DNA of 64,000 bases. Source: Globodera rostochiensis (lineage: Eukaryota; Nematoda; Chromadorea; Rhabditida; Heteroderidae). The stretch spans positions 638,807-702,806 of the forward strand of contig JAEVLN010000029.1 of assembly GCA_018350325.1 (NCBI GenBank), read 5' to 3'. The position numbers and the translations under genes are program-made. The notes beneath the pieces are model-generated. The model was not told the origin of the DNA and ran no database searches. It saw nothing but the letters and a program-made list of their open reading frames with translations. Shown here in pieces: positions 9,140 through 19,005 of the stretch; the first letter of the stretch is position 1; every line of letters starts with the position of its first letter.

Positions 9140-10150
9140 GCCTGAAATCATTTTTTTTGACTTTGTACACATCTCTATGGTGGGGGAAAAATTTTCTAAA
9201 ATCATTTTAAATTATTGCCGACTTTTTAAAAATATTTTTATGGCCTTATTGGGAAATTTTGGTTTTTTTCTTTTTTTCCCCAGCCAAATTGGGTGAATAT
9301 TTAAAAAAATTCATAACTTTGCTCAAACTTGAGCGAAGTGTATCATTTTTATATCAAAAAATGCAGAAAAATAAGCTGCATTTTTTAGCTAAAGAAATAT
9401 TTTGTAATGTTTGAAACTCAAAAAGTTGTAGTAAATTTTGAGCAAAAAAGGCATTTTTCACAAAAAAATTCATAAAAATGTTTAAAATAAAGCGATTCAA
9501 AAAAACGCTAATTAGAAAAATAGCTAATTTTTTTCTCTATAAGTTAGTATTTGGGTTCATTCCAATAGCTCTGCGTTGAACGGAGTTACAAGAGTATAAG
9601 TGGTTTTGAATTCCCAACCCAAAGGGGGGACCCTTTGGTGGGTAATGGAACAAAAAAAAATTTTTTTTTGACTTCCCCTGCATCTCTATTGTAGGGGAAA
9701 TAATTTCTAAAAAGCTTTTAAGTTATCCCCGATTTTTTAAAAATATTTTTGTGTGTTATTTGGAAATTTTTCAAATTCTCATTTTTTTGGTTGCCAAAAT
9801 TGGTGGAATATTTGAAAAATGCATAACTTTGTTCAACTTTGAGTAATGCTCATCATTTTTATATCATAAAATGCAGAAAAATAAGCTGCATTTTTTAGTT
9901 AAAGAAATATTATGTTAAGTTTGAAACTCAAAAAGTTATAGTAAATTTTGTGCAAAAAATGAATTTTTCACAAAAAAATTCATAACAATTTTTGAAATGG
10001 AGATTTTCAAATTCTGTTTCATTACAAAAATAGCTAATTTTTTGCTCTACCAAATAGTTTTTGAGTTCATTCCAAAAGCTCTACATTGAACGGAGTTATA
10101 AGAGTATAAGTGGTTTTGACTTTGAAAACCAAAGGGGGGACCCTTTTGGG
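9140..10150. repeat. Satellite module S, about two 510-bp monomers
   Basis: attcataactttg occurs at about 9310 and (as atgcataactttg) 9820. The monomer carries the conserved hairpins aaatgcag...ctgcattt, tgaattttt...aaaaattca and aaaggg-ggga-cccttt. No coding content. Confidence 0.85.
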
Positions 10151-10600
10151 CTCCAGGATAAACTTGGAACTCGTCTCAAAAAAGAATTTGAGATTTTGGA
10201 GCACCGTAGGCGCGCTGGAAGTTGTGCATTACTGAAGCAACTTTTTATCGCGCATTCAGGAAAACTAAAGACTTTTCAGTACGGTGGACAGGTGAGGCCC
10301 AGGAGCCGAGTTGCGGGTAGAAAGCATAGTTTTACTGTTACAAAATTTTTCCCTTTTGCTACAATCGCTTAGCGCTTGCTGGGAGGATTTTAAGTTGGAA
10401 TGTTTCCGACAAGTTCGTAACCAAACACTTTTTGATCCGGACAAAACTTTGGGCTGCAGAAATTGGCAAAAATTGCTGTGCCGGAGTGCCGATTTTCGTT
10501 TTTTGTCCCTAACTTTTTCCCCTTTATCAACAGCTCTTTTGTGTCTTTTGCATTCTTGTAGATCTTTGTGAGCTGTGTCGAATGGTGTACTGTATGTGCC
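10151..10600. repeat. Satellite module Q, degenerate copy 2
   Basis: It starts after a direct junction with an S monomer. It retains gttgtgcattactgaagcaac, tcagtacggtg, cagttttac variants and gtccctaactttt, but the initial palindrome is partly lost. No tRNA-like module follows it, and it runs into U and T repeats instead. Confidence 0.75.
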
Positions 10601-10639
10601 AAACAGGTTTTGCAATTCCCGAAAGTCAGCATGCACTAG

Positions 10640-10735
10640 AATTTGTTATTAAGTGTTCTGGAACTGGAAAACCATCCAGGACCAGAATTTGGTTTCCCGA
10701 AAAGCCAGTCGAACCAGAATTTGTTATTTGACACA
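10640..10735. repeat. Satellite module U fragment
   Basis: Two to three copies of the ccagaattt...ccggaaagccag motif that forms the longer array at 16,020-16,965. Located between Q and the 60-bp T array. Confidence 0.65.
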
Positions 10736-11795
10736 AAACAAGTAAAATGTATGGCAAAACACACTGTCATTTAATCCGCACAAAAACACAAAACAAGTAA
10801 AATGTGTTGAAAACACAAACATTCAGCCATTTAAACCAAACAAAAACACAAAACAAGTAAAATGTGTTGAAAACACAAACATGCAGCCAGTTAATTCTAA
10901 CAAAAACACAAAACAAGTAAAATGTGTTGAAAACACAAACATTCAGCCATTTAAACCAAACAAAAACACAAAACAAGTAAAATGTGTTGAAAACACAAAC
11001 ATGCAGCCAGTTAATTCTAACAAAAACACAAAACAATCAAAATGTGTTGCAAACACAAACATTCAGGCATTTAACCGAACAAAAACACAAACAAGTAAAA
11101 TGTGCTGAAAACACAAACATTCAGCCATTTAATCCTAACAAAAACACCTAACAAAGGAAATCGTTGGAAAACACAAACATAGGCATTTAACCGAACAAAA
11201 ACACAAACAAGTAAAATGTGCTGAAAACACAAACAAACAATCATTTAATCCGAACAAAAACACATAACAAGGGAAATGTTTGGAAAACACAAACATTCAG
11301 GCATTTAACCGAACAAAAACACAAAACAAGTAAAATGTGCTGAAAACACAAACATTGTGCCATTTAATCCGAACAAAAATACATAACAAGGGAAATGTTT
11401 GGAAAACACAAACATTCAGGCATTTAACCGAACAAAAACACAACACAAGTGAAATGCGTGGTTAACACAAACATTCATTCATTAAACCCGAACAAAAACA
11501 GATAACATGGGAAATGTGTTGAAAAAACACAAACATTCAGTCATTTAATTCGAACAAAAACACATAACAAGGGAAATATTTGGAAAACACAAACCTTCAG
11601 GCATTTAACCGAACAAAAACACAAACAAGTAAAATGTGCTAAAAATACTAACATTCAACAAAATCACATAACAAGGGAAATGTTTGGAAAACACAAACAT
11701 TCAGGCATTTAACCAAACAAAAACACAAACAAGTAAAATGTGCTGAAAACACAATTTAACCGATCAGTCATTAAAGCGGAACAAAAGCACAAAAC
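10736..11795. repeat. Satellite module T, 60-bp tandem array
   Basis: The monomer contains aaaacacaaacattcagcc followed by a catttaa...aacaaaaacac tail and recurs every 60 bp, drifting to 56-60 bp later. At 10,801-11,040 two monomer types alternate (attcagccat and atgcagccag), giving a 120-bp higher-order unit. About 17-18 monomers in all. Open frames in it are repeat artefacts. Confidence 0.92.
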
Positions 11796-11985
11796 TCAAA
11801 CAGCAAAATTCAGTCTCCGGGCTATAACTCGTCGGCCATTGCTCGTAGCTGGATGGAGTCAATAGATGAAATGTAGAATTTTTCGAGCTCTATCGAATGG
11901 TGTAGGTGACGCGTTAAAAAAATCATAAACTTTTATGACAGCCCACCTAAAGTTCAACAAAAAAACACACGTCTGTGCTCTAGCA
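11796..11985. repeat. Satellite module P, copy 1
   Basis: Contains gggctataactcgtcgg, ttgctcgtagctggatgg and tttttcgagctctatcgaat. The GAA-loop mini-hairpin pair that normally follows P is degenerate here; only AAGCGC-TTT-GCGCTT near 11,996 remains. Confidence 0.8.
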
Positions 11986-12229
11986 ACGAAGTCCTTAAGC
12001 GCTTTGCGCTTTTTCCCTTCAACATCCCACCGTCAATTTGCACCCCCTGTCGATTCACACCTAGTTTCATATAGTATTAGAACAAACTCGACTTTCATTT
12101 TTCATCAAAAGCTTTCCGGACATATTATATACCATTCGATAGCTCTTGACGAGATCTACACACTTTTTCACTTTCATTTTTCGTCAAATTCAGTCCCAAG
12201 CGAACTATTCAGTCCCAAAGAGGCCAAAA

Positions 12230-12840
12230 TCGACTTTCGTACTCAAAAACTAATTTGAGCATTCCGAGAATCAGGAGCGTCCTAAAAGTTGTGCATTAGT
12301 GAAGAAACTTTTTGTCGCGCATTCAGGAAAACTATAGACTTTTCAGTACCGTGGACAACTGAGTCCCAGGGAGCGAGTTGCGGTCCACTTTGGCAGTTTT
12401 AGTGTTACGAAATTTTTTCTTCTTATCACAAGCGCTTAGATCTTGCTGGTAGGATTTTAAGTTGGAATGTTTGGGACAAGTTCGCCAGCAATCCCATTTT
12501 GATCAGAACAAAACTGTGGCCTGCAAAAATTGGCAAAAATTGCTATGTCGGAGGTTCAAATTTCGTTTTTTGTCATTAACTTTATTTGCTTTGCCCGTAG
12601 CCCTTAGCAATGTTTTGCAATATTGTGGAGCTTTTCGAGCTGCGTCGAATGGTGTTTAGTTGGTTTGAAACTTTTCAGAACTCTTTGAGCTAGGCCCCCT
12701 CGAAGGTTTTTCGGTTTTTTGTCATTAACTTTTTTTGGGGTGGATTTAAAAAAAAACAAAAAATACTTTCAAAACCCAACTTTTCAAGAGCTTTCGAATG
12801 ATATAAACTTCCCCAGTCAAAAGTTTTCAAATGCACTTTG
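12230..12840. repeat. Satellite module Q, copy 3
   Basis: Same word order as the other Q copies, including gttgtgcattagtgaagaaac and gtcattaacttt. The GC-rich palindrome that opens other copies is eroded. It leads directly into the tRNA-like module at 12,862. Confidence 0.8.
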
Positions 12841-12861
12841 GCTGGGGATTTGGCGCTGGGA

Positions 12862-12917
12862 TGGCCGAGTGGTGAGTGCTGGGGGCTGGGGTGGCCGCTG
12901 GCTGGAGGTTCGAATCC
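12862..12917 (+). promoter_or_regulatory. tRNA-like Pol III promoter module (R), copy 2
   Basis: A box TGGCCGAGTGG at 12862-12872 is a perfect match to the tRNA A-box pattern. B box GGTTCGAATCC is at 12907-12917, and a T8 run follows near 12,932. The surrounding bases do not make an acceptor stem. Confidence 0.65.
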
Positions 12918-12939
12918 CCGTGCCTGAAATCATTTTTTT

Positions 12940-15930
12940 TGACTTTGTACGCATCTCTATGGTGGGGGAAAAAATTTCTAAAATCATTTTAAATTATTCC
13001 CGACTTTTTAAAAATATTTTTCTGGCCTTATTTGGAAATTTTGGTTTTTTCATTTTTTCTCCCAGCCAAATTGGGTGAATATATAAAAAAATTCATAACT
13101 TTGCTCAAACTTGAGCGATGCACATGCTCTTTATATCATTAAATGCAGAAAAATAAGCTGCATTTTTTAGTTATAAAACTATTCTCTTACGCATGAAACT
13201 CAAAAAGATGTATCAAATTTTGTTCAAAAAATGAATTTTTCACAAACAAATTCATAAAAATGTTTAAAATGGAGCTATTCAAAAAGTCGCTAATTAGAAA
13301 AATAGCTAATTTTTTTCTCTATAAGTTAGTATTTGGGTTCATTCCAATAGCTCTGCGCTGAACGGAGTTACAAGAATATAAGTGTTTTTGGATTCCCAAC
13401 CCAAAGGGGGGACCCTTTTGGTGGGTAATGGAACAAAAAAAATTTTTTTTGACTTTCCCTGCATCTCTATTGTGGGGGAAATAATTTCTAAATATGTTTT
13501 ATCTTATTCCCGATTTTTTAAAAATATTTTTATGTGTTATTTAGAAATTTTTCAAATTCTCATTTTTTTGATTGCCAAAATTGGGGGAATATTTGAAAAA
13601 TTCATAACTTTGTTCAACTTTGAGTTATGCCCATCGTTTTTATATCATAAAATGCAGAAAAATAAGCTTGATTTTTTAATTAAAAAACTATTCTATTATT
13701 CATGAAACTCAAAAAGTTGTAGTAAATTTTGTGCAAAAAATAGATTTTCCACAAAAAAATTCATAACAATTTTCAAAACGTACATTTTCAAATTCAGTTT
13801 CATTACAAAAATAGCTAATTTTTTGCTTTACCAGATAGCACTTGAGTTCATTCCAATCCCTTCACAATGAACCGAGTTACAAGAGAATAAGTGGTTTTGG
13901 CTCTCCAAACCAAAGGGGGGAACCCTTTTGTGGTGGAATGAAAAAATAATTGTTTTTTCCTGCCTTCCTATTGATATTTACTGCTGTAAAAATAATTCCT
14001 AAATATGTTTTAAGCTATTCCCGGTTTTTTAAAAATATTTTTATGTGTCATTTTGAAATTTTTGGTTTTTTTCATTTTTTTGGTTACACAAATTCACTGA
14101 ATATTTGAAAAATTCATAACTTTGCTCAAACTTGAGCGATGCACATGCTCTTTATATCATTAAATGCAGAAAAATAAGCTGCATTTTTTAGTTATAAAAC
14201 TATTCTCTTACGCATGAAACTCAAAAAGATGTATCAAATTTTGTTCAAAAAATGAATTTTTCACAAACAAATTCATAAAAATGTTTAAAATGGAGCTATT
14301 CAAAAAGTCGCTAATTAGAAAAATAGCTAATTTTTTTCTCTATAAGTTAGTATTTGGGTTCATTCCAATAGCTCTGCGCTGAACGGAGTTACAAGAATAT
14401 AAGTGTTTTTGGATTCCCAACCCAAAGGGGGGACCCTTTTGGTGGGTAATGGAACAAAAAAAATTTTTTTTGACTTTCCCTGCATCTCTATTGTGGGGGA
14501 AATAATTTCTAAATATGTTTTATCTTATTCCCGATTTTTTAAAAATATTTTTATGTGTTATTTAGAAATTTTTCAAATTCTCATTTTTTTGATTGCCAAA
14601 ATTGGGGGAATATTTGAAAAATTCATAACTTTGTTCAACTTTGAGTTATGCCCATCGTTTTTATATCATAAAATGCAGAAAAATAAGCTTGATTTTTTAA
14701 TTAAAAAACTATTCTATTATTCATGAAACTCAAAAAGTTGTAGTAAATTTTGTGCAAAAAATAGATTTTCCACAAAAAAATTCATAACAATTTTCAAAAC
14801 GTACATTTTCAAATTCAGTTTCATTACAAAAATAGCTAATTTTTTGCTTTACCAGATAGCACTTGAGTTCATTCCAATCCCTTCACAATGAACCGAGTTA
14901 CAAGAGAATAAGTGGTTTTGGCTCTCCAAACCAAAGGGGGGAACCCTTTTGTGGTGGAATGAAAAAATAATTGTTTTTTCCTGCCTTCCTATTGATATTT
15001 ACTGCTGTAAAAATAATTCCTAAATATGTTTTAAGCTATTCCCGGTTTTTTAAAAATATTTTTATGTGTCATTTTGAAATTTTTGGTTTTTTTCATTTTT
15101 TTGGTTACACAAATTCACTGAATATTTGAAAAATTCATAACTTTGTTCAAACTTGAGCGATGCACATGCTCTTTATATCATAAAATGCAGAAAAATAAGC
15201 TACATTTTTTAGTTAAAAAAATATTCTCTTACGCATGAAACTCAAAAAGTTGTATCAAATTTTGTTTAAAAAATGCATTTTTCACAAAAAAATTCATAAA
15301 AATGTTTAAAATGGAGCTATTCAAAAAGTCGCTAATTACATAAATAGCTAATTTTTTTCTCTATAAGTTTGTATTTGAGTTTATTCCAATAGCTCTGCCT
15401 TGAACCGAGTTATAAGAGTATAAGTGCTTTTGGATTCCTAACCCAAAGGAGGACCCCTTTTGGTGTGAAATAAAAAATAAATTTTTTTTCCTGCCTTCCT
15501 ATTGATATTTACTGGTGTAGAAATAATTCCTAAATATGTTTTAAGGTATTCCCGATTTTTAAAAATATTTTTATGTCCTTATTGGGAAATTTTGCTTTTT
15601 TTCATTTTTTTGGCCAGAAATTTGGGGGAATATTTGAAACATTCATAACTTTGTCCAAACTTGAGTGATGTTCGTCTTTTTTATATCATAAAATGCAGAA
15701 AAATAAGCTGCATTTTTTAGTCAAAAAACTAATCTCCTTTTTATGAAACTCAAAAAGTTGTAATAAATTTTGTGCAAAAAATGAATTTTCCACAAAAAAA
15801 TTCATAACAATTTTCAAAAGGTACATTTTCAAATTCTGTTTCATTACAAAAATAGCTAATTTTTTGCTTTACCAGATAGCACTTGAGTTCATTCCAATCC
15901 CTTCACATTGAACCGAGTTACAAGAGTATT
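12940..15930. repeat. Satellite module S, longest array (about six 510-bp monomers)
   Basis: attcataactttg marks the monomers at about 13,093, 13,603, 14,113, 14,622, 15,133 and 15,642, a period of about 510 bp. Hairpins conserved in most monomers are AAATGCAG/CTGCATTT (13,141-13,165 in the first), TGAATTTTT/AAATTCA-type, and AAAGGG-GGGA-CCCTTT (13,403-13,418). Confidence 0.95.
13090..15131. repeat. 1,021-bp higher-order repeat (two dimers of S)
   Basis: The sequence from about 13,090 repeats 1,021 bp later with essentially no change. For example, the segments 13,382-13,705 and 14,403-14,726 read identically. Adjacent 510-bp monomers within each dimer differ clearly. This indicates recent duplication of a dimer by unequal exchange or a rolling-circle product. 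Confidence 0.9.
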
Positions 15931-16019
15931 TTTCTGTTTCTTTTGTTGTTCTGCATTGCATTATTTATTATTTCATTGTTCCTTTGTCCTTGCTTTAATG
16001 TTCGCTTGCTCATTGTTCT

Positions 16020-16965
16020 GGAAATCCTCCATGGACCAGAATTTGGCTTTCCGGAAAGCCAGTAGGGACCAGAATTTGTTATTTGCTGTTCTGGAAAGTC
16101 AGAATGCACCATATTTGCTGTTCTGGAAATCCAGAATGCACCCGAACTTTGTGTCCCGGAAAGTCAGAATGCACCAGAATTTGTTATTTGCTGTTCTGAA
16201 AATCAGTAGAACCCAGAATTTGGTGTTCCGGAAAGCCAGTAGAGACCAGAATTAGGTTTCTGGAAAGTCAGAATGCATCAGAATTTGTTATTTGCTGTTC
16301 TGAAAACCAGTAGAGGTCAGAATTTGGTGATCCGGAAAGCCAGTAGAGACCAGAATTAGGTTTCTGGAAAGTCGGAATGCACCAGGATTTGTTATTTGCT
16401 GTTCTGAAAACCAGTAGCGACCAGAATTAAGTTTTCGGAAAACTACCAGGACCAGAATTTGAGTCCCGGAACGTCAGAATGCACCAGAATTTGTTATTTG
16501 CTGTTCTGAAAATCAGTAGAGGCCAGAATTTGGTTTTCCGGAAAGCCAGTAGAGACCAGAATTAGGTTTCTGGAAAGTCAGAATGCACCAGAATTTGTTA
16601 TTTGCTGTTCTGAAAACCAGTAGAGGTCAGAATTTGGTGTTCCGGAAAGCCAGTAGAGACCAGAATTAGGTTTCTGGAAAGTCAGAATGCACCAGAATTT
16701 GTTATTTGCTGTTCTGAAAACCAGTAGAGGTCAGAATTTGGTGAGCCGGAAAGCCAGTAGAGACCAGAATTTGGTTTCTGGAAAGTCAGAATGCACCAGA
16801 ATTTGTTGTTTGCTGTTCTGGAAAACCAGTAGAGACCAGAATTATGTTTAGGAAAACCACCAGAACCAAAATTTGGTTTCCGGAAAGTTAGAATGCACCA
16901 GAATTTGTTATTTGCTGTTCTGGAAATCCAGAATGCACCAGAATTCTGCTTTTTATTTTTATTAA
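16020..16965. repeat. Satellite module U, 104-bp higher-order array (about 9 copies)
   Basis: ttgttatttgctgttctg occurs at about 16,181, 16,285, 16,389, 16,491, 16,595, 16,699, 16,803 and 16,905, a period of 102-104 bp. Each unit holds about three ccagaatt...ccggaaag sub-repeats of roughly 35 bp. Not coding. Confidence 0.93.
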
Positions 16966-17185
16966 AGGTTAATCCAGAACAATGGACAACTGCAGGCTGC
17001 TCAAACAGCAAAATTCAGTCCCCGGGCTATAACTCGTCGGCTATTGCTCGTAGCTGGATGGAGTCAAGAGTTGAAATGTAGAGTTTTTCGAGCTCTATCG
17101 AATGGTGTAGGTGTCGAGTGGAAAAATTGCGAACATTTTCAGATAGGTCAGCCTAAAAAATCAATTTTCGCAAAAAATCCTAGAA
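16966..17185. repeat. Satellite module P, copy 2
   Basis: Begins near ggttaatccagaacaatgg and contains gggctataactcgtcggc, ttgctcgtagctggatgg and the palindromic tcgagctctatcga segment. It ends against the paired mini-hairpins. Confidence 0.85.
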
Positions 17186-17235
17186 ACGCGGCGAAGCCGC
17201 GTCCCTGAGCGCGAAGCGCTTTATCATCATCTAAT
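17186..17235 (+). other. Paired GCGAAGC mini-hairpins followed by CTAA-T (Helitron-like 3' end)
   Basis: ACGCGGC-GAA-GCCGCGT at 17186-17202 and AGCGC-GAA-GCGCT at 17208-17220 are perfect hairpins with a GAA loop, and both contain GCGAAGC. CTAA at 17231-17234 begins 10 nt after the second hairpin and is followed by T. Hairpin, short spacer, CTRR, then T is the canonical Helitron 3' terminus. Confidence 0.6.
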
Positions 17236-17269
17236 CGATTCCAACAACACACCCATCTATCTTCACTAG

Positions 17270-17905
17270 TTTCAAATAGTATTAGAACAAACTCGACTTT
17301 CGTTTCCAAAAATAATATCTCACGCCAGCGCGCCGAAGGCGCGCTGGAAGTTGTGCATTACTGAAGCAACTTTTTACGGCGCATTCAGGAAAACTATAGA
17401 CTTTTCAGTACCGTGGCCAACTGAGGCCCAGCAAGCGATTTGCGGTCCCCATGCGCAGTTTTACTGTTACGAAATTTTTTCTTTTTGCTCGAATCGCTTA
17501 GCAGCCGCTGGGAGGATGGTAAGTTGGAATGTTTGGGACAAGTTGGCCAGCGAACACTTTTTGCCCAGAGCAAAACCCTGGTCTGCAAAAATTCCTCAAA
17601 ATTGCTGGGTCCGGGACTCAAATTTCGTTTTTTGTCCCTAACTTTTTTTGGTTCGCCCGTAGCGTTTCGCGATGTTTTGCATTATTGTAGAGCTTTTCAA
17701 GCTACATCGAATGGTGTTTAGTTTGTTTCAAAATTTTTTGAAATTTTTGAGTTAGGCCCCCTCGAAGGTTTTTTGGTTTTTTGTCATTAACTTTTTTGGA
17801 ATCCAATTTCAGGCGAAATAAAGAACACTTTTAAAACCCAACTTTTCAAGAACTATCGATTGGTGTTTATTTCGCATGCGAATTTGAAATCACCCTTTTT
17901 GCCAG
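17270..17905. repeat. Satellite module Q, copy 4
   Basis: Opens with the perfect palindrome AGCGCGCC-GAA-GGCGCGCT at 17327-17345. The hairpin AAGTTG...CAACTT follows at 17348-17372 and runs into T5. The usual Q words follow. Confidence 0.85.
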
Positions 17906-17918
17906 CCAAAACCCTCGG

Positions 17919-17972
17919 TGGTGTAGTGGTGAGTGGTGGGGGTGCAGGGGGGTCGGCTGGGGGTTCAAATCC
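17919..17972 (+). promoter_or_regulatory. tRNA-like Pol III promoter module (R), divergent copy 3
   Basis: A-box-like TGGTGTAGTGG at 17919-17929 and B box GGTTCAAATCC at 17962-17972. The A box differs from the other copies at several positions yet still fits the tRNA pattern, which suggests either selection or a different tRNA source. Confidence 0.5.
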
Positions 17973-17984
17973 GCGTGCCTGAAA

Positions 17985-18680
17985 TCATTTTTTTGACTTT
18001 GTACACATCTCTATTGTGCGGGAAAAAATTTCTAAAATCATTTTAAATTATTCCCGACTTTTTAAAAATATTTTTATGGCCTTATTGGGAAATTTTGGTT
18101 TTTTCATTTTTTTCCCCAGCCAAATTGGGGGAATATGTAAAAAAATTCATAACTTTGCTCAAACTTGAGTGAAGTGTATCATTTTTATATCATAAAATAG
18201 AGAAAAATAAGCTCCATTTTTTAGCTGTAGAAGTATTCGCTTATGCATGAAATTTAAAAAGTTGTGCTCAATTTTATGCAAAAAATGAATTTTTCACAAA
18301 AAAATTCATAACAATTTTTGAACAAGAGATATTCAAAAAGTCTCTAAGTACATAAATACCTAATTTTTTACTCTACCAAATAGTATTTGAGTTCATTCCA
18401 ATCCGTTAACTTTGAACTGAGCTGCAAGAGAATAAGTGATTTTGGCTCTCCAAACCAAAGGGGGGACCCTTTTCGTGTGGAATGAAAAAATAAAAATTTT
18501 TTCCTGTCTTTCTTTTGCTATTTACTGTAATAGAAATAATTCCTAAATACGTTTTAAAGTACCCCCGATTTTTTAAAAATATTTTTATGTGTTATTTCGA
18601 AATTTTTGGTTTTTTCATTTGTTTGGTTACATAAATTCACTGAATATTTGAAAAATTTATATCTTTGTTCAAACTTGAAA
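17985..18680. repeat. Satellite module S, end of the first block
   Basis: About 1.3 monomers. The first hairpin here reads aaaatagag...ctccatttt. One C-G pair of the usual stem is replaced by G-C, a two-sided change, although a neighbouring pair is lost. The satellite similarity fades after cataacttt-like words near 18,660. Confidence 0.8.
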
Positions 18681-19005
18681 AATAAAGAATAAATTATTTT
18701 AAGTTTTTGACCAAAATTGTTCCTTTAATGCTCTGAACATAAATTGGAATCTGCTTTGTAAATTTCGCACTGTTTCTTTTTTGAAATTCATTATCATTCG
18801 TCGAATTTTCAACTAAATCAAAGATTTGAGGTTCAAAACACCCGTTGATTTGGAAATTTTTGAAAAATTTTAGCACTTAGGGGGGGGGGGGGCGCGAGGG
18901 ATTGTCCTCCCCGATGAGGAATGCTAAAATAAAGAAAATCTTGAAAAATTGATCTCTTTTTGTCTAAAAGTTACTTTTTATTTGCCATTTTACATAATTT
19001 TTAAG
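18681..19005. other. Unique AT-rich spacer with a G13 tract
   Basis: No gene seen. A run of 13 G is present at 18,880-18,892, directly followed by gcgcgaggg. The spacer ends in a T-rich stretch and ttaag, read as the acceptor of the first COP9 subunit exon. Confidence 0.4.

Noticed and set aside
10767..11036. 90-codon minus-strand frame rich in F, C and V
   Set aside because: A direct consequence of the 60-bp period, which is a multiple of 3 and keeps the frame open.
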